64,000 bases of DNA from Flavobacteriales bacterium (GTDB taxonomy: Bacteria; Bacteroidota; Bacteroidia; Flavobacteriales; CAJXXR01). A program made the translations under genes and the position numbers. Each line of letters opens with the position of its first letter. Position 1 is the first letter of the stretch. Below are positions 63,640 through 64,000 of this stretch, in pieces. The stretch is from NCBI GenBank assembly GCA_025210805.1, contig JAOAQX010000004.1, positions 32,862 to 96,861 of the forward strand, written 5' to 3'. The notes beneath the pieces are model-generated. The model ran no database searches and was not told the DNA's origin. It saw nothing but the letters and a program-made list of their open reading frames with translations.

Positions 63640-64000
63640 TTATTTGGTACTATTATCTCTCACGTTTTTTTGAATAGTGATGGCTCCAAAGAGGGCTAAT
63701 AAAAATGCGATCCCGAAGAATCCTTTTTCACTCAACCAAAGATCGGCATTCCACAGCCCAATAATCAGTAAAGCAACACATAGCAGGGTAGAGAACCAAC
63801 TTAGTCCATAATACAACTCGGTTACAGGTAAGCCTTCCTGTTTATCTCTCACACTTTTCTGTACAGAAATTACGGCAAATAGACCAAACATGATTATGGT
63901 GAAATAATACCCTTTTTCGTTCAGTTGCATTTCTGAATTCCACAGTCCTATGAAATAACTGGTGAGTCCCGTAAGAAAGATAAGCCATGTGGTTATTACA
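63640..64000 (-). CDS. YiaA/YiaB-family membrane protein (5' partial)
   Basis: The frame is open to the end of the window: residues ITTWLIFLTGLTSYFIGLWN precede the ATG at 63930. The family pattern, GLWNxEMxLNEKGYYF and SVQKSVRD, then a second copy ending IGLWNADLWLSEKGFFG and TIQKNVRD, shows that those upstream codons belong to the gene. YiaAB proteins are small inner membrane proteins of unknown role. Confidence 0.85.
   Translation of the reverse strand, partial: VITTWLIFLTGLTSYFIGLWNSEMQLNEKGYYFTIIMFGLFAVISVQKSVRDKQEGLPVTELYYGLSWFSTLLCVALLIIGLWNADLWLSEKGFFGIAFLLALFGAITIQKNVRDNSTK

Overview
The window is AT-rich chromosomal DNA of a member of the Bacteroidota, most likely Flavobacteriales. 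The signs are three proteins that carry or resemble type IX secretion (T9SS) cargo, a complete Bat/MoxR operon in Bacteroidota order, bacillithiol synthase BshC, a ferredoxin reductase of the PaaE type, a ComA-DUF368-AroE cluster, TAnnTTTG-type promoter boxes and a lack of strong Shine-Dalgarno sequences. Family and genus cannot be fixed from the sequence alone. There is no rRNA, CRISPR array, integrase or insertion sequence. One tRNA (His) is present.

Layout. 1-971: the end of a VOC/glyoxalase protein and mnmD. 1242-11435 (minus): a long gene run read as moxR, DUF58, a membrane protein, batA, batB, batC, batD, batE, then a TM2 protein, a DUF2752 protein and an AAA ATPase. 11642-17001 (minus): a compact run with a small unknown protein, a secreted unknown, a TIGR01777 epimerase, hemH, nth, an alpha/beta hydrolase and a BASS-family transporter; tRNA-His lies just upstream. 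18262-21327 (plus): an MbnP-like protein with a T9SS sorting domain and two diheme cytochrome c peroxidases, a probable copper/redox secretion unit. 21347-27382 (minus): a MacB-like permease, a frameshifted dihydrofolate-reductase-like gene, a beta-carbonic-anhydrase homologue without its zinc ligands, a large T9SS type B adhesin-like protein and kdsA. 27455-31162 (plus): a large lipoprotein and a DUF5723 outer membrane protein. 31227-38786 (minus): a YdjM-like membrane protein, a secreted coiled-coil protein, an acyl-CoA carboxylase beta subunit and an M16 peptidase pair (one active, one inactive). 38952-39128 (plus): a gene remnant. 39125-42866 (minus): a two-component system and bshC. 42987-44528 (minus): a T9SS protein with seven 27-residue repeats. 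44905-49097 (plus): TPR, comA, rhodanese, DUF368 and aroE. 49168-52482 (minus): a DUF922-like protein, ybaB, a YqaE/Pmp3 protein of 51 residues, a PaaE-like reductase and pdxH. 52629-54519 (plus): DUF2071, DinB and a small membrane protein. 54590-59116 (minus): an ABC ATPase with a permease fused to an M1 aminopeptidase. 59449-62371 (plus): a secreted protein and a LytS/LytTR pair, bracketed by two copies of a ~46 bp sequence. 62519-64000 (minus): a zinc-ribbon membrane protein and a partial YiaA-like protein.

Most of the window is ordinary core genome. The parts most worth a second look are the MbnP/diheme peroxidase unit, the three-gene LytS/LytTR module between direct repeats, the beta-carbonic-anhydrase pseudoenzyme, the frameshifted reductase, the tRNA-His acceptor stem with two U-U mismatches, and several fused or catalytically dead proteins. 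All functional names are family assignments read from motifs by eye; no database search was run.
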